NCBI GenBank assembly: GCA_027310225.1
Contig: DAIDBG010000117.1
Location: 1-36,848, forward strand
Source of the DNA: a bacterium
GTDB taxonomy: Bacteria > Pseudomonadota > Gammaproteobacteria > Burkholderiales > SG8-41
Reading direction: 5' to 3'
Length of the DNA stretch: 36,848 nt
This document shows, in pieces, positions 1 through 10,053 of the stretch. The number at the start of each line of letters is the position of its first letter. The first letter of the stretch is position 1. The position numbers and the translations under genes were made by a program. Under the pieces are notes generated by a model, which worked only from the letters and a program-made list of their open reading frames with translations, did no database searches and was not told where the DNA came from.

Positions 1-1452
1 GCCAACTGCTACACCGCCATCGAGCAGGGCGTGGAGGTGGTGCCGGTGCTGAACAAGATGGACCTGCCGCAGGCCGACCCCGACCGCGTGACCGGCGAAA
101 TCGAGGACATCATCGGCATTGCCGCGAAGGATGCGCTGCGGGTCAGCGCCAAGACCGGGGAAGGCGTCGCCGACATCCTGGAGGCCGTGATCACCCGCAT
201 TCCGCCGCCCGCGGGCGATCCGCAGCAGCCGCTCAAGGCGCTCATCATTGATTCCTGGTTCGACAACTACGTCGGCGTGGTGATGCTGGTCAGGGTGGTT
301 GACGGCGAGATCAAGCCGAAAGACCGCGTCCCCCTGATGTCCACCGGCGCCGCCTATTTCTGCGAGCAGGTCGGGGTATTCACGCCCAAGGCGAAAACCA
401 GGCAGGCGCTGGGAGCTGGCGAAGTGGGGTACGTCACCGCCGGCATCAAGGAGCTCAAAGCGGCGCGCGTCGGCGATACTCTCACGCTCGCAGGCCGCCC
501 CGCCGCCGGGGCGCTGCCCGGCTTCAAGGATATCAAGCCGCAGGTATTCGCCGGCCTTTATCCGGTGGATGCGAACGAATACGAGGCATTGCGCGATGCG
601 CTCGAAAAGCTGCACCTGAACGACGCCTCGCTGCGCTACGAGCCGGAGTCCTCCCAGGCGCTCGGGTTCGGCTTCCGCTGCGGGTTCCTGGGATTACTGC
701 ATCTGGACATCGTGCAGGAACGGCTCGAGCGCGAATACAACATGAGCCTAATCACGACCGCGCCCACGGTGGTCTACCAGGTGCTGCTGCGCGAGGGCAC
801 GGTGGTCGAGATCGAGAACCCTTCCCGACTGCCGGACCCGTCCAGAATCGCGGAGATCAGGGAGCCGATCATCACGGCCTCGATCCTCGTGCCGCACGAC
901 TACGTCGGGCCGGTGATCATGCTGTGCAATCAGAAGCGCGGCGTTCAGCGCAATATGCAGTACCTCGGCCGGCAGGTGATGCTTACCTACGAGCTGCCGC
1001 TGAACGAGGTCGTGATGGACTTCTTCGACAAGCTGAAATCCGTGTCGCGCGGTTCCGCGTCGCTCGATTACGATTTTCTCGAATACCGTGCGGGCGACCT
1101 GGCCCGGCTCGACATTCTCATCAACGGCGACCGGGTGGATGCGCTGTCGCTGATCGTGCACCGCGAGAACGCCCACCACCGCGGCCGGGAGCTGGCGGTC
1201 AGGATGCGCGAACTGATCCCGCGCCAGATGTTCGACGTCGCGGTGCAGGCCGCGATCGGCTCGCACATCATCGCCCGCGAGACGGTGAAGGCGCTGCGCA
1301 AGAACGTGCTTGCGAAGTGCTATGGCGGCGACATCACGCGCAAGAAGAAGCTGCTCGAGAAGCAGAAGGCCGGCAAGAAGCGCATGAAGCAGGTGGGCAG
1401 CGTCGAGATCCCGCAGGAGGCGTTTCTGGCCATCCTGCAAGTGGGGAAGTGA
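1..1452 (+). CDS. lepA: Elongation factor 4 (LepA), 5' truncated by window edge
   Basis: Frame 1 open from base 1 ([23 protein letters not shown]...); C-terminal LepA motifs ([65 protein letters not shown]). Confidence 0.97.
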   Translation, partial: ANCYTAIEQGVEVVPVLNKMDLPQADPDRVTGEIEDIIGIAAKDALRVSAKTGEGVADILEAVITRIPPPAGDPQQPLKALIIDSWFDNYVGVVMLVRVVDGEIKPKDRVPLMSTGAAYFCEQVGVFTPKAKTRQALGAGEVGYVTAGIKELKAARVGDTLTLAGRPAAGALPGFKDIKPQVFAGLYPVDANEYEALRDALEKLHLNDASLRYEPESSQALGFGFRCGFLGLLHLDIVQERLEREYNMSLITTAPTVVYQVLLREGTVVEIENPSRLPDPSRIAEIREPIITASILVPHDYVGPVIMLCNQKRGVQRNMQYLGRQVMLTYELPLNEVVMDFFDKLKSVSRGSASLDYDFLEYRAGDLARLDILINGDRVDALSLIVHRENAHHRGRELAVRMRELIPRQMFDVAVQAAIGSHIIARETVKALRKNVLAKCYGGDITRKKKLLEKQKAGKKRMKQVGSVEIPQEAFLAILQVGK

Positions 1453-1505
1453 CGGTAATCGGGTAATGGGTAATGACCCATAACCCATCACGAAAAGGAT
1501 AAGAG

Positions 1506-2309
1506 GTGAATTTCGCGCTCATCATGTTCCTGCTGCTGATCGCCACCGGGGCGGTCTGGCTGCTCGATCACGTCTGGCTGAGGCAGCGCCGCGCGCCCGG
1601 CCGCCCCGAGCCGTGGTGGGTGGAGTACCCGAAGAGCTTCTTCCCGGTGATACTGGTGGTATTCCTGCTGCGCTCGTTCCTGGTCGAGCCGTTCAAGATT
1701 CCTTCCGGTTCCATGTTGCCGACCCTGCAGGTCGGCGATTTCATACTCGTCAACAAGTTCACGTACGGCATACGCCTGCCGATCGTCAATTTGAAGATCG
1801 CGGACATGAACCAGCCCCGGCGCGGGGAAATCATGGTGTTCCGTTACCCGGAAAACCCCTCGCTCGACTACATCAAGCGCGTGGTGGGGCTGCCGGGCGA
1901 CCGGATCACCTATCGCAACAAGCGCCTGTGGATCAACGACGAGGAAGTCAGGACGGTGCCGGACGGACAGTACAACTATGTCGAATCCGGATTGAATTTC
2001 GTCTCGGCGCAGCGCCTGAGTGAAACGCTGGGGGAGCAGCGGCATGCCATCCTCATACAACCGGAGGTGCCGAGCGTGCAGCTGTCGGGCGTACGATCGT
2101 TTCCCTTCCGCGATAATTGTGCCTACAATGAGACGGGTTTTCGCTGCACGGTGCCAGCCGGCCAATATTTCATGATGGGGGACAACCGGGACAGCAGCAG
2201 CGACAGCCGTTACTGGGGATTCGTGCCCGATGCCAACATCGTCGGCAAGGCGTTTCTGATCTGGTGGAATTTCGATGATCTCCGGCGGATCGGAAAATTC
2301 ATCAACTGA
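1506..2309 (+). CDS. lepB: Signal peptidase I
   Basis: Ser motif PSGSMLPTL, Lys motif DYIKRVVGLPGD, GDNRDSSSDSRYWGFVP; follows lepA. Confidence 0.96.
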   Translation: MNFALIMFLLLIATGAVWLLDHVWLRQRRAPGRPEPWWVEYPKSFFPVILVVFLLRSFLVEPFKIPSGSMLPTLQVGDFILVNKFTYGIRLPIVNLKIADMNQPRRGEIMVFRYPENPSLDYIKRVVGLPGDRITYRNKRLWINDEEVRTVPDGQYNYVESGLNFVSAQRLSETLGEQRHAILIQPEVPSVQLSGVRSFPFRDNCAYNETGFRCTVPAGQYFMMGDNRDSSSDSRYWGFVPDANIVGKAFLIWWNFDDLRRIGKFIN

Positions 2310-2321
2310 AAAGGGTGAATC

Positions 2322-2681
2322 ATGATGAGACAAAAAGGCCTGACCCTGTCCGGGTTCGTGATGTGGCTGATCGTGCTGGCCTTCGCTGCGCTGCTCGGCT
2401 TCAAGCTCGGACCGCCCTATTTCGAGTTCTGGACGATACAGAAACAGCTGCAGGCGATCGCCGGCGAATCCGAAGTGCGCAGCGGCCAGCGGCGCGACGT
2501 CGAAAGCGCGTTCGTGCGGCGTTCCATGATCGAAGACATCAAGTCGGTCAAGCCGGCCGACCTTCAGATCGCGCGGGACGGTGATCAGGTGGTGATCAGC
2601 GCCGAATATACGGTTTGCGTGCCGGTCATTGCCAATATCAGGGCCTGCATGGACTTCAACCCGAGCTCCCGCAGGAGGTAG
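2322..2681 (+). CDS. DUF4845 family small membrane protein
   Basis: N-terminal TM, PPYFEFWTIQKQLQ..., located between lepB and rnc as in other betaproteobacteria. Confidence 0.8.
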   Translation: MMRQKGLTLSGFVMWLIVLAFAALLGFKLGPPYFEFWTIQKQLQAIAGESEVRSGQRRDVESAFVRRSMIEDIKSVKPADLQIARDGDQVVISAEYTVCVPVIANIRACMDFNPSSRRR

Positions 2682-2708
2682 GGTGCGCGCCCGGCATCCG
2701 GCCGTCTG

Positions 2709-3380
2709 ATGGACCTCGGGGACTTCGCCCTCAGCATCGGTCACCGCTTCGCCGATCTAGAATTGCTGCGCCGCGCGCTGACGCACCGCAGCTACAGCGC
2801 GTCCCACAACGAGCGTCTCGAGTACCTCGGCGACAGCGTGGTCAACTGCGTCGTGGCGCTCGAGCTGTATCACAAGTTTCCCGGCCTTCCCGAGGGCGAG
2901 CTATCGCGGTTGCGCGCAAATCTGGTGAACCAGCAGTCGCTCGCCGCCAGCGCGCGGCAATTCGCGTTTGGAGAGCGGCTGCGGCTCGGTGAAGGGGAAC
3001 TCAGGAGCGGCGGGGCGCGGCGCCCGTCCATACTCGCCGACGCTGTGGAAGCGGTGATCGGCGCCGCTTTCCTCGACGGGGGCTTCGAGGCGGCGCGCAG
3101 GGTCGTGCAGGTTCTTCTGGGGGACGCTCTCGACGCCATTGATCCCGCCACCTTGGGCAAGGATCCCAAGACGTTACTGCAAGAATACCTTCAAGCACGC
3201 AGAATCCCGCTGCCGCAGTATTCGGTGGTGGGCACGCGAGGCGAAGCGCACGAGCAGCAGTTCCGGGTCGAATGCGTGATTTCCGACCTGAACATCCGGT
3301 CGCTGGGGGAAGGTACCAGCCGCCGCAGCGCAGAACAGGAAGCCGCGCGCCAGGCCTATGAACTCGCTACCCGCGCCTGA
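2709..3380 (+). CDS. rnc: Ribonuclease III
   Basis: NERLEYLGDSVVN signature plus C-terminal dsRBD; overlaps era start by 23 nt. Confidence 0.96.
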   Translation: MDLGDFALSIGHRFADLELLRRALTHRSYSASHNERLEYLGDSVVNCVVALELYHKFPGLPEGELSRLRANLVNQQSLAASARQFAFGERLRLGEGELRSGGARRPSILADAVEAVIGAAFLDGGFEAARRVVQVLLGDALDAIDPATLGKDPKTLLQEYLQARRIPLPQYSVVGTRGEAHEQQFRVECVISDLNIRSLGEGTSRRSAEQEAARQAYELATRA

Positions 3381-4269
3381 CGGCGCTGAAGCGCACCGCG
3401 CCGGACACGTCGCGATCGTCGGTCGTCCCAACGTCGGCAAATCCACCCTGATCAATCGCCTCGTCGGCTGCAAGCTCAGCATCACCTCGAGCAAGCCGCA
3501 AACCACGCGCCAGCGCATTACCGGCATCGTGACGCGGCCCGACGCCCAGATCGTGTTCGTGGATACGCCCGGCTACCAGACCGGTCACCGATCGGCACTG
3601 AACCGCGCGATGAACCGCAGCGTGGCGGCAGGTCTGCAGGAGATGGATGCCGTCGTGTGGGTGGTGGAAGCGCTGAACTATGATGAGCGCGACCGCACCA
3701 TGGCTAGGCTGCTGCCGCGCGGGGTGCCGGTGGTGCTGGCGATCAACAAGACGGACCGGGTAAGAGACAAGGCGCTGCTGCTGCCGTTCATCCAGCGCCT
3801 TGCAGCCGTCCGCGAGTTTGCCGCCGTCATCCCGATCTCGGCGGCCAAAGGCACGCAGGTCGGCGAGCTGCTCGATGCGCTGGTGCCGCTGTTGCCGCCG
3901 GGGCTGCGGCTTTACGACGGGGACGAGATCACCACTGCGAGCGAGCGTTTCCTTGCCGCCGAGCTGCTGCGCGAGAAGCTGTTCCGCATGCTGGGCGAGG
4001 AGCTGCCGTATGCAACCGCCGTGGATGTCGAGCACTTCAGCCAGAGCGGTAACGTGCGCCACATACGGGCGGTGGTTCTGGTGGACAAGGAAGGACAGAA
4101 AACGATCGTAATCGGCAAAAAGGGCGGAAAACTCAAGGCAATCGCCACCAGAGCGCGCCTCGATATGGAGCGACTCTTCGGCGGCAGGGTATTCCTCGAG
4201 GTATGGGTCAGGGTGAGGCGCGGCTGGGCGGACAGCGAGGCAGCCCTCAAGCACCTGGGATTTGAATGA
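3358..4269 (+). CDS. era: GTPase Era
   Basis: GRPNVGKSTLINRLVG, DTPGYQ, NKTD, KH domain IVIGKKGGKLKAIATRAR. Confidence 0.96.
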   Translation: MNSLPAPDGAEAHRAGHVAIVGRPNVGKSTLINRLVGCKLSITSSKPQTTRQRITGIVTRPDAQIVFVDTPGYQTGHRSALNRAMNRSVAAGLQEMDAVVWVVEALNYDERDRTMARLLPRGVPVVLAINKTDRVRDKALLLPFIQRLAAVREFAAVIPISAAKGTQVGELLDALVPLLPPGLRLYDGDEITTASERFLAAELLREKLFRMLGEELPYATAVDVEHFSQSGNVRHIRAVVLVDKEGQKTIVIGKKGGKLKAIATRARLDMERLFGGRVFLEVWVRVRRGWADSEAALKHLGFE

Positions 4270-4272
4270 TCT

Positions 4273-5004
4273 ATGAGCGGCGCAGATAAGGCGCGAAAGG
4301 ATGCGCAGCCGGCGTTCGTGCTGCACAGCTATCCGTTCCGTGAAACCAGCCTGGTCGTGGAAGCGTTCACCCGCGATCACGGCCGCGTGGCGCTGGTTGC
4401 GCGCGGGGCACGCCGGCCGAAATCGGCGCTGCGCGGGGTGCTGTTGTCCTTCCAGCCGCTGCTGCTGTCGTGGACGGGAAAAACCGAGCTGCGCACGCTG
4501 ACCCGCGCGGAGTGGGACGGTTCGTATGCGCCGCTCAAGGGTCGGTTTTCGATCTGCGGTTTCTACCTGAACGAGTTGCTGCTGAAGCTGCTGCCGCGCG
4601 ACGATCCGCACGAGCGGCTGTTCGAGGCCTATCGGGGGACACTGCGGGCGCTTGGCGGCAGGCAGGAACACGAGGCGGTCCTGAGGCGGTTCGAAATCAG
4701 CCTGCTGCGCGAACTGGGATACGCAGTGACGCTCGATCATGATGTCGAGAGCAACGAGCCGGTCGCCGCGCAGCAGCGCTACGTTTACATCATCGAGCGC
4801 GGCCCGGTAGTCGCGACCGTTGATGCGCCGGGAAACGGGGTAGAATTGTCGGGGCAGACCCTGCTCGACATGCAGTCCGGCAACTTCGAGCGCAGCGTGA
4901 CGCAGCAGCAGAGCAAGGTGCTGATGCGCACGCTGATCAACCATTACCTCGGCAACCAGGTCCTGCACACGCGCCAGCTGCTGCGCGACCTCCGGGAATT
5001 ATGA
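4273..5004 (+). CDS. recO: DNA repair protein RecO
   Basis: [37 protein letters not shown]; position between era and pdxJ. Confidence 0.94.
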   Translation: MSGADKARKDAQPAFVLHSYPFRETSLVVEAFTRDHGRVALVARGARRPKSALRGVLLSFQPLLLSWTGKTELRTLTRAEWDGSYAPLKGRFSICGFYLNELLLKLLPRDDPHERLFEAYRGTLRALGGRQEHEAVLRRFEISLLRELGYAVTLDHDVESNEPVAAQQRYVYIIERGPVVATVDAPGNGVELSGQTLLDMQSGNFERSVTQQQSKVLMRTLINHYLGNQVLHTRQLLRDLREL

Positions 5005-5723
5005 TTCTTCTCGGCGTCAACATTGACCACGTGGCGACCCTGCGCCAGGCGCGCGGCACGTCCTATCCCAGTCCGGTGGAGGCGGCGCTGGCGGCGGAGG
5101 GCGCCGGCGCCGATCTCATTACCCTGCACCTGCGCGAGGACCGCAGGCACATCCAGGAACAGGACGTGGAAACCCTGCGCAGGGTGCTCAGGACGCGCAT
5201 GAATCTCGAGGCGGCCGTGACGCCGGAAACGATCGCGTTCGCGCGGCGCGTGAAGCCTCACGATGCGTGCCTGGTGCCGGAGCGGCGCGCCGAGCTCACC
5301 ACGGAGGGAGGGCTCGACGTCGCGCGCAACTTCGGACAGGTGCAGCGGGCCTGCCGCGATCTGAATGAGGCCGGTATCCGCGTCTCGCTGTTCATAGACG
5401 CCGACACTGCACAGATCGACGCGGCGCTGGGGACGGGCGCGCCGGTGGTCGAGCTGCATACCGGGCGCTATGCCGATGCCCGGGATGAGCGGGAACGTGT
5501 GCATGAGCTGGAGCGGATTCGCGCCGCGGCGGCCTACGCAGCCGGAAAAAGGCTGCACGTGAACGCCGGTCACGGCCTGAATTACGATAACGTGAAGCCG
5601 GTCGCTGCCATCCGGCAGATCCGCGAGCTGAACATCGGGCACGCCATCGTGGCGCGGTCGGTCTTCGTGGGGATCGCGCAGGCGGTGCGCGAGATGAAGG
5701 CGCTGGTCCTTTCCGCGCGATGA
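5001..5723 (+). CDS. pdxJ: Pyridoxine 5'-phosphate synthase
   Basis: [27 protein letters not shown]...; [11 protein letters not shown]; 4-nt overlap with recO. Confidence 0.96.
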   Translation: MILLGVNIDHVATLRQARGTSYPSPVEAALAAEGAGADLITLHLREDRRHIQEQDVETLRRVLRTRMNLEAAVTPETIAFARRVKPHDACLVPERRAELTTEGGLDVARNFGQVQRACRDLNEAGIRVSLFIDADTAQIDAALGTGAPVVELHTGRYADARDERERVHELERIRAAAAYAAGKRLHVNAGHGLNYDNVKPVAAIRQIRELNIGHAIVARSVFVGIAQAVREMKALVLSAR

Positions 5724-6100
5724 TCTACGGCATCGGCATAGACGTGGTGGAACCGCAGCGCATCGCTCGACTCGTTGACCGGTACGGCGAGCGCCTCGCC
5801 CGTCGGATATTGACGCCTCTGGAGTGGCCCGGGTATCTCAGGACCAGGCGGCCGGCATTGTTCCTTGCCAACCGGTTTGCGGCAAAGGAGGCTTTTTCCA
5901 AGGCGATGGGCACGGGCTTCCGCTATCCGGTGACCTTGCAGTGCATCAGCGTTGTGCAGGATGCCGCCGGCAAGCCGGAATTTGCGTTTCACCCGAACCT
6001 GGAGCAGCTGGTCAGGAGCCGCGGCATCGTCAGCCATCATCTGACCATCAGCGACGAAGCCGCCCTGGCTTGCGCCTGCGTGGTCCTGGAATCCGCATGA
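5720..6100 (+). CDS. acpS: Holo-[acyl-carrier-protein] synthase
   Basis: [38 protein letters not shown]. Confidence 0.95.
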   Translation: MIYGIGIDVVEPQRIARLVDRYGERLARRILTPLEWPGYLRTRRPALFLANRFAAKEAFSKAMGTGFRYPVTLQCISVVQDAAGKPEFAFHPNLEQLVRSRGIVSHHLTISDEAALACACVVLESA

Positions 6101-7161
6101 GCTCGAAAATGATGCCGCTCGGGCCGGTGATGCTCGATGCCGCCGGCACCGAGCTTGACGCGGAAGACCGCAGGCGGCTGGTCCATCCGCTTGCGGGCGG
6201 GGTGATCCTGTTTGCACGCAACTATGCGGATCGCGAGCAACTCGCTTGCCTGACCGCGGAAATCCATGCCTTGCGCAGCCCGCCGCTCATCATCGCCGTT
6301 GACCATGAAGGGGGTAGGGTGCAGCGCTTTCGCGATGGTTTCACCGCGATTCCGCCGATGCGCGAGCTGGGACGGGCATGGGACAGCAATCCCCAGCACG
6401 CCCGTCAGCTTGCGCAGGCGGTCGGCTTCGTACTGGCTGCGGAACTGCGCGTTCACGGAGTGGACCTGAGCCTGGCACCGGTGCTCGACGTTGACCACGG
6501 TGCGAGCAGCGTCATCGGCGATCGCGCCCTGCATTCCGATCCGCTGGCGATCGTGGATCTGGCGCAGGCATTGCTGCAGGGATTCAGGCACGCCGGAATG
6601 ATCGGGGTGGGCAAGCATTTTCCCGGGCACGGACACGTGCGGGCGGATTCTCACCTCGAAGTGCCGGTTGACGAACGGTCCTTCGCCGAGATCGAGGCGG
6701 CCGACCTCGTGCCGTTCCGGCGCCTGATCGGCGCGGGCCTCGGCGGCGTCATGCCGGCGCACGTGATCTATTCCAGGGTGGACAGCCGTCCCGCGGGCTT
6801 CTCGCCAGTGTGGCTCAAGGACGTGCTCCGCGGCCAGCTGGGATTCGACGGCGTGGTTTTCAGTGACGACCTCAGCATGGAGGGAGCGAGCGTCGCAGGC
6901 GGGGTGACGCAGCGCGCCCGGGCGGCGCTGGCGGCGGGCTGCGACATGGTCCTGGTATGCAATAACCCCCAAGCCGTTGACGAGCTGTTTGACGGCCTGG
7001 ATTACCCGATGCCTGCCGTGAGCCTGGCACGGCTCGCACGCATGCACGGGAGGCAAGGCGCTGAGAGCATGGTGAAGCTGCGCGAGGACGCGGGCTACGC
7101 CCGGGCGCTGCATGCCATCGCCGGCATCGGCGCGCGCGACGGCGAACTGCCGCTCAACTGA
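6097..7161 (+). CDS. nagZ: Beta-N-acetylhexosaminidase
   Basis: ATG at 6097 overlaps acpS stop (ATGA); HEGGRVQRFRDGFTAIPPM, GKHFPGHGHVRADSHLEVPVDERS, FSDDLSMEGASVAG. The longer ORF from 5824 reads through acpS out of frame and is rejected. Confidence 0.94.
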   Translation: MSSKMMPLGPVMLDAAGTELDAEDRRRLVHPLAGGVILFARNYADREQLACLTAEIHALRSPPLIIAVDHEGGRVQRFRDGFTAIPPMRELGRAWDSNPQHARQLAQAVGFVLAAELRVHGVDLSLAPVLDVDHGASSVIGDRALHSDPLAIVDLAQALLQGFRHAGMIGVGKHFPGHGHVRADSHLEVPVDERSFAEIEAADLVPFRRLIGAGLGGVMPAHVIYSRVDSRPAGFSPVWLKDVLRGQLGFDGVVFSDDLSMEGASVAGGVTQRARAALAAGCDMVLVCNNPQAVDELFDGLDYPMPAVSLARLARMHGRQGAESMVKLREDAGYARALHAIAGIGARDGELPLN

Positions 7162-7193
7162 CGAAATTCCGGGCCACCGTCCTGAATTTCCTT

Positions 7194-7229
7194 ATAGCAG
7201 CCTGTCGGCGCAAGCCCGCGGGCTGCTAT
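7194..7229. terminator. Candidate bidirectional hairpin between convergent nagZ and efp
   Basis: Perfect 9-bp inverted repeat ATAGCAGCC (7194-7202) / GGCTGCTAT (7221-7229) overlapping the efp stop; no clear U-tract. Confidence 0.45.
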
Positions 7230-7792
7230 GCGCGCTCGATATACTCGCCGGTATCGGTATTGACCTTGATGCGCTCGCCTTCCATGACGAACTGGGGCAC
7301 CATGACGGTGAGCCCGGTTTCGGTCCTGGCGGGTTTGAAGGAGCCAGTCGCGGTTGCGCCCTTCAGGTTGGGCTCGGTTTCCACGATGGCTAGCGTCACG
7401 CTCGGCGGCAACTGCACGCCGATCGGGCGATCGTTGTGGAAATTGACCTGCACGTCGGTGCTGGGGAGAAGATAGCCTGCCTGTCCCTCGAGAAAGTCGG
7501 CGGGCAGCGTGAGCTGCTCGTAGCTCTCCTTGTCCATGAACACGTAGCCACTGCCGTCGTTATAGAGGTACTGCATGTCGCGCGGCTCGACGAATGCCCG
7601 TTCAATCTTGTCCTCCGTGCGGATGCGCTCGTTCTTCTTGGTCCCCGACTCGATGTCCTTCATTTCGACCTGCATGAAGGCCCCGCCACGGCCCCCCACG
7701 TGGACGTGATAGGACCTGAGCACGCGCCAGACGCGCTTGTCCCATTCGATCAGGTTGCCGGCACGGATTTCGGTTGCCAGAACTTTTGCCAT
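7226..7792 (-). CDS. efp: Elongation factor P (alphaproteobacterial/K-type body, Arg at loop tip)
   Basis: EIRAGNLIEWDKRVWRVLRSYHVHVGGRGGAFMQVEMKDIESGTKKNERIR..., YLYNDGSGYVFMD, TGEYIERA. Confidence 0.93.
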   Translation of the reverse strand: MAKVLATEIRAGNLIEWDKRVWRVLRSYHVHVGGRGGAFMQVEMKDIESGTKKNERIRTEDKIERAFVEPRDMQYLYNDGSGYVFMDKESYEQLTLPADFLEGQAGYLLPSTDVQVNFHNDRPIGVQLPPSVTLAIVETEPNLKGATATGSFKPARTETGLTVMVPQFVMEGERIKVNTDTGEYIERA

Positions 7793-8125
7793 TTCCTTCG
7801 CTTCTCGAAAAGCGCGTCATTCTACATCAAGTGCCGGGCCCGCTGTCGAGCTTTTCGGAGTGGTGCCGCGGTTGCCCGCGCCTGGCGCGCCACCGGGACG
7901 AGGTGCGGTCGGGGCATCTGGATTAACACGCCGTCCCGTCGCCCCGTTCGGAACCATGCAGCCGCTATAATACCCGGACGAAACGCTTTACCCCGGAAGT
8001 GTTCCGGGACGTTTTCGCCGCCATCCGCGACTACTTCGCATGCAGTACGTCAACATCCGCATTGCCGGCAATTTCGCGCGCGAGCAGGAGCGGAAAGCAG
8101 GCTGTCAGCTCCCGGCTGACAGCTG

Positions 8126-9943
8126 ATGGCAGGCGGTTCATCCGTGTTCGATCCCGCCGCCGTCATCACCGGCCTGCCGCACCTGCCCGGCGTCTATCGC
8201 ATGCTGAACGGTACGGGAGAGGTGCTCTACGTCGGCAAGGCCCTCGACCTCCACAAGCGGGTTGCTTCCTATTTCCAGAAGACGGGCGGACAGTCGCCCC
8301 GCATTCAGCTCATGCTGGGTCAGGTGGCGGCGGTGGAAACCACAGTTACCCGTTCCGAAGCAGAGGCTCTGCTTCTCGAAAGCAATTTAATAAAAACATT
8401 AACTCCACGCTACAACATACTGTTTAGAGATGATAAATCGTATCCGTATCTTATTTTGACCGGGCACCGGTTTCCGCGCCTCGGGTTTTATCGCGGGAGT
8501 CTCGAAAAGCGCCATCGCTATTTCGGTCCGTTTCCGAACGCCGGCGCGGTGCGCGCAAGCATCCAGCTGCTGCAGAAGGTGTTCCGCATCCGCACCTGCG
8601 AAGACACCGTATTCAGCAACCGTTCCCGTCCCTGCCTGCTGCACCAGATCAGGCGCTGCACGGCGCCCTGCGTGGGTCTGGTGAACGAGGCAGACTATGC
8701 CGAGGACGTGAGGAGCGCCGAGCTGTTCCTCTCCGGCAGGGAGGACGAAGTGATCGAACGCCTGGAGGCACGCATGAACGCCGCCTCAGGACGCCAGCAT
8801 TATGAGGAGGCCGCGGTGCTCCGCGACCAGATCGCGGCGCTGCGCAAGGTGCGGGAGAGGCAGTTCGTGAGCGGGGAGGGTGAAGATACCGATGTCATCG
8901 CGTACGGCCGCGCTGCGGGGGTCGTCTGCGTGAACCTTGCGATGATACGCGGAGGCCGCCACCTCGGCGACAAGAACTTCTTCCCGCGCAACGCCGACGA
9001 TTGCGGCCCCGAACAGGTCATCGAGGCGTTCCTGCTGCTGCATTACCTGCAGCACACCGCGCCACCGCATGTTGTCGTGGGCGCGAAAGTCGCCGCTGAA
9101 CCCCTCGAACAACTGCTGTCCGAGCATGCCGGACGCAAAGTCCGGATTCACGCGCGCCCGGGCGGCGCGCGCAAGGCGTGGCTCGAGATGGGGGAGCACA
9201 ATGCGCAGCTCGGCGCGCAGCAGGCGCTGGGACTGCAGGCGACCCAGGAAGCGCGACTACTCGCGCTGCAACAGGCGCTCGATCTTCCGGAGACCGTGCA
9301 GCGGATCGAGTGTTTCGATGTGAGTCATACCATGGGCGAGGCCACCGTCGCCGCGTGCGTGGTGTACGACAGGTCGGCAATGCAGAAGGGGGATTACAGA
9401 CGCTTCAATATCACCGGCATCGAGCCCGGCGACGATTACGGGGCAATGCGCGAGGCGCTCTCCCGCCGCTACCGCAGGATCATGGGAGGGGAGGGCAAGA
9501 TGCCCGATCTCATCCTCGTCGATGGCGGGCGGGGGCAGCTCGCCGTGGCGTCAGAAGTCTTCGCCGAGCTCGGTCTGAGCGAGGTGGTGCTGATGGCAGT
9601 GGCGAAGGGGGAGGAGCGCCGGGCCGGACAGGAGCAGTTGCTCGCGTCCGGGCGCACGGAACCGCTCGTGCTCGGCAAGGATCATCCCGCCCTGCATCTC
9701 ATCCAGCAGATTCGCGACGAAGCGCATCGTTTCGCAATTGAGGGCCACCGTGCGCGTCGCGGCAGGGCTCGAAACCGCTCGACGCTGGAGAAAATCTCCG
9801 GCGTGGGGGCAAAACGCCGCCAGCGCCTGCTCGCGCGCTTCGGGGGATTGCGGGGGCTCCTCGCCGCCAGTATTGATGATCTCGCCCAAGTCCAGGGAAT
9901 CAGCCGCACGCTGGCTGAAAAAATCTATCATGATCTGCACTAA
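8126..9943 (+). CDS. uvrC: UvrABC system protein C
   Basis: GIY-YIG region LPGVYRMLNGTGEVLYVGKALDLHKRVASYF; IECFDVSHTMGEATVAACVV; tandem HhH C-terminus. GTG at 8144 is an alternative start. Confidence 0.96.
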   Translation: MAGGSSVFDPAAVITGLPHLPGVYRMLNGTGEVLYVGKALDLHKRVASYFQKTGGQSPRIQLMLGQVAAVETTVTRSEAEALLLESNLIKTLTPRYNILFRDDKSYPYLILTGHRFPRLGFYRGSLEKRHRYFGPFPNAGAVRASIQLLQKVFRIRTCEDTVFSNRSRPCLLHQIRRCTAPCVGLVNEADYAEDVRSAELFLSGREDEVIERLEARMNAASGRQHYEEAAVLRDQIAALRKVRERQFVSGEGEDTDVIAYGRAAGVVCVNLAMIRGGRHLGDKNFFPRNADDCGPEQVIEAFLLLHYLQHTAPPHVVVGAKVAAEPLEQLLSEHAGRKVRIHARPGGARKAWLEMGEHNAQLGAQQALGLQATQEARLLALQQALDLPETVQRIECFDVSHTMGEATVAACVVYDRSAMQKGDYRRFNITGIEPGDDYGAMREALSRRYRRIMGGEGKMPDLILVDGGRGQLAVASEVFAELGLSEVVLMAVAKGEERRAGQEQLLASGRTEPLVLGKDHPALHLIQQIRDEAHRFAIEGHRARRGRARNRSTLEKISGVGAKRRQRLLARFGGLRGLLAASIDDLAQVQGISRTLAEKIYHDLH

Positions 9944-10040
9944 CCCCGATTATTCACAAACACCGGATGCTCCGACGATACGTGCGTGACGAAGTGTCTT
10001 GCGACTCTGCACGAGGCCCCCTATTCATGAATAATCGGGG
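9944..10040. repeat. 97-bp element bounded by perfect 13-bp inverted repeats
   Basis: CCCCGATTATTCA (9944-9956) and TGAATAATCGGGG (10028-10040); right arm includes palindrome TATTCATGAATA (10022-10033). Confidence 0.7.
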
Positions 10041-10053
10041 CTAAGGACCTCCC

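Noticed and set aside
1488-2744. 418-aa minus-strand ORF
   Set aside because: Antisense to lepB and DUF4845; no recognisable motifs; codon-position GC artefact.
3367-4968. 533-aa minus-strand ORF
   Set aside because: Antisense to era and recO; low-complexity Arg/Gln/His-rich translation typical of a GC-rich shadow frame.
5824-6096. N-terminal extension of the nagZ ORF
   Set aside because: Out-of-frame overlap with acpS; the nagZ homology starts at the ATG at 6097.
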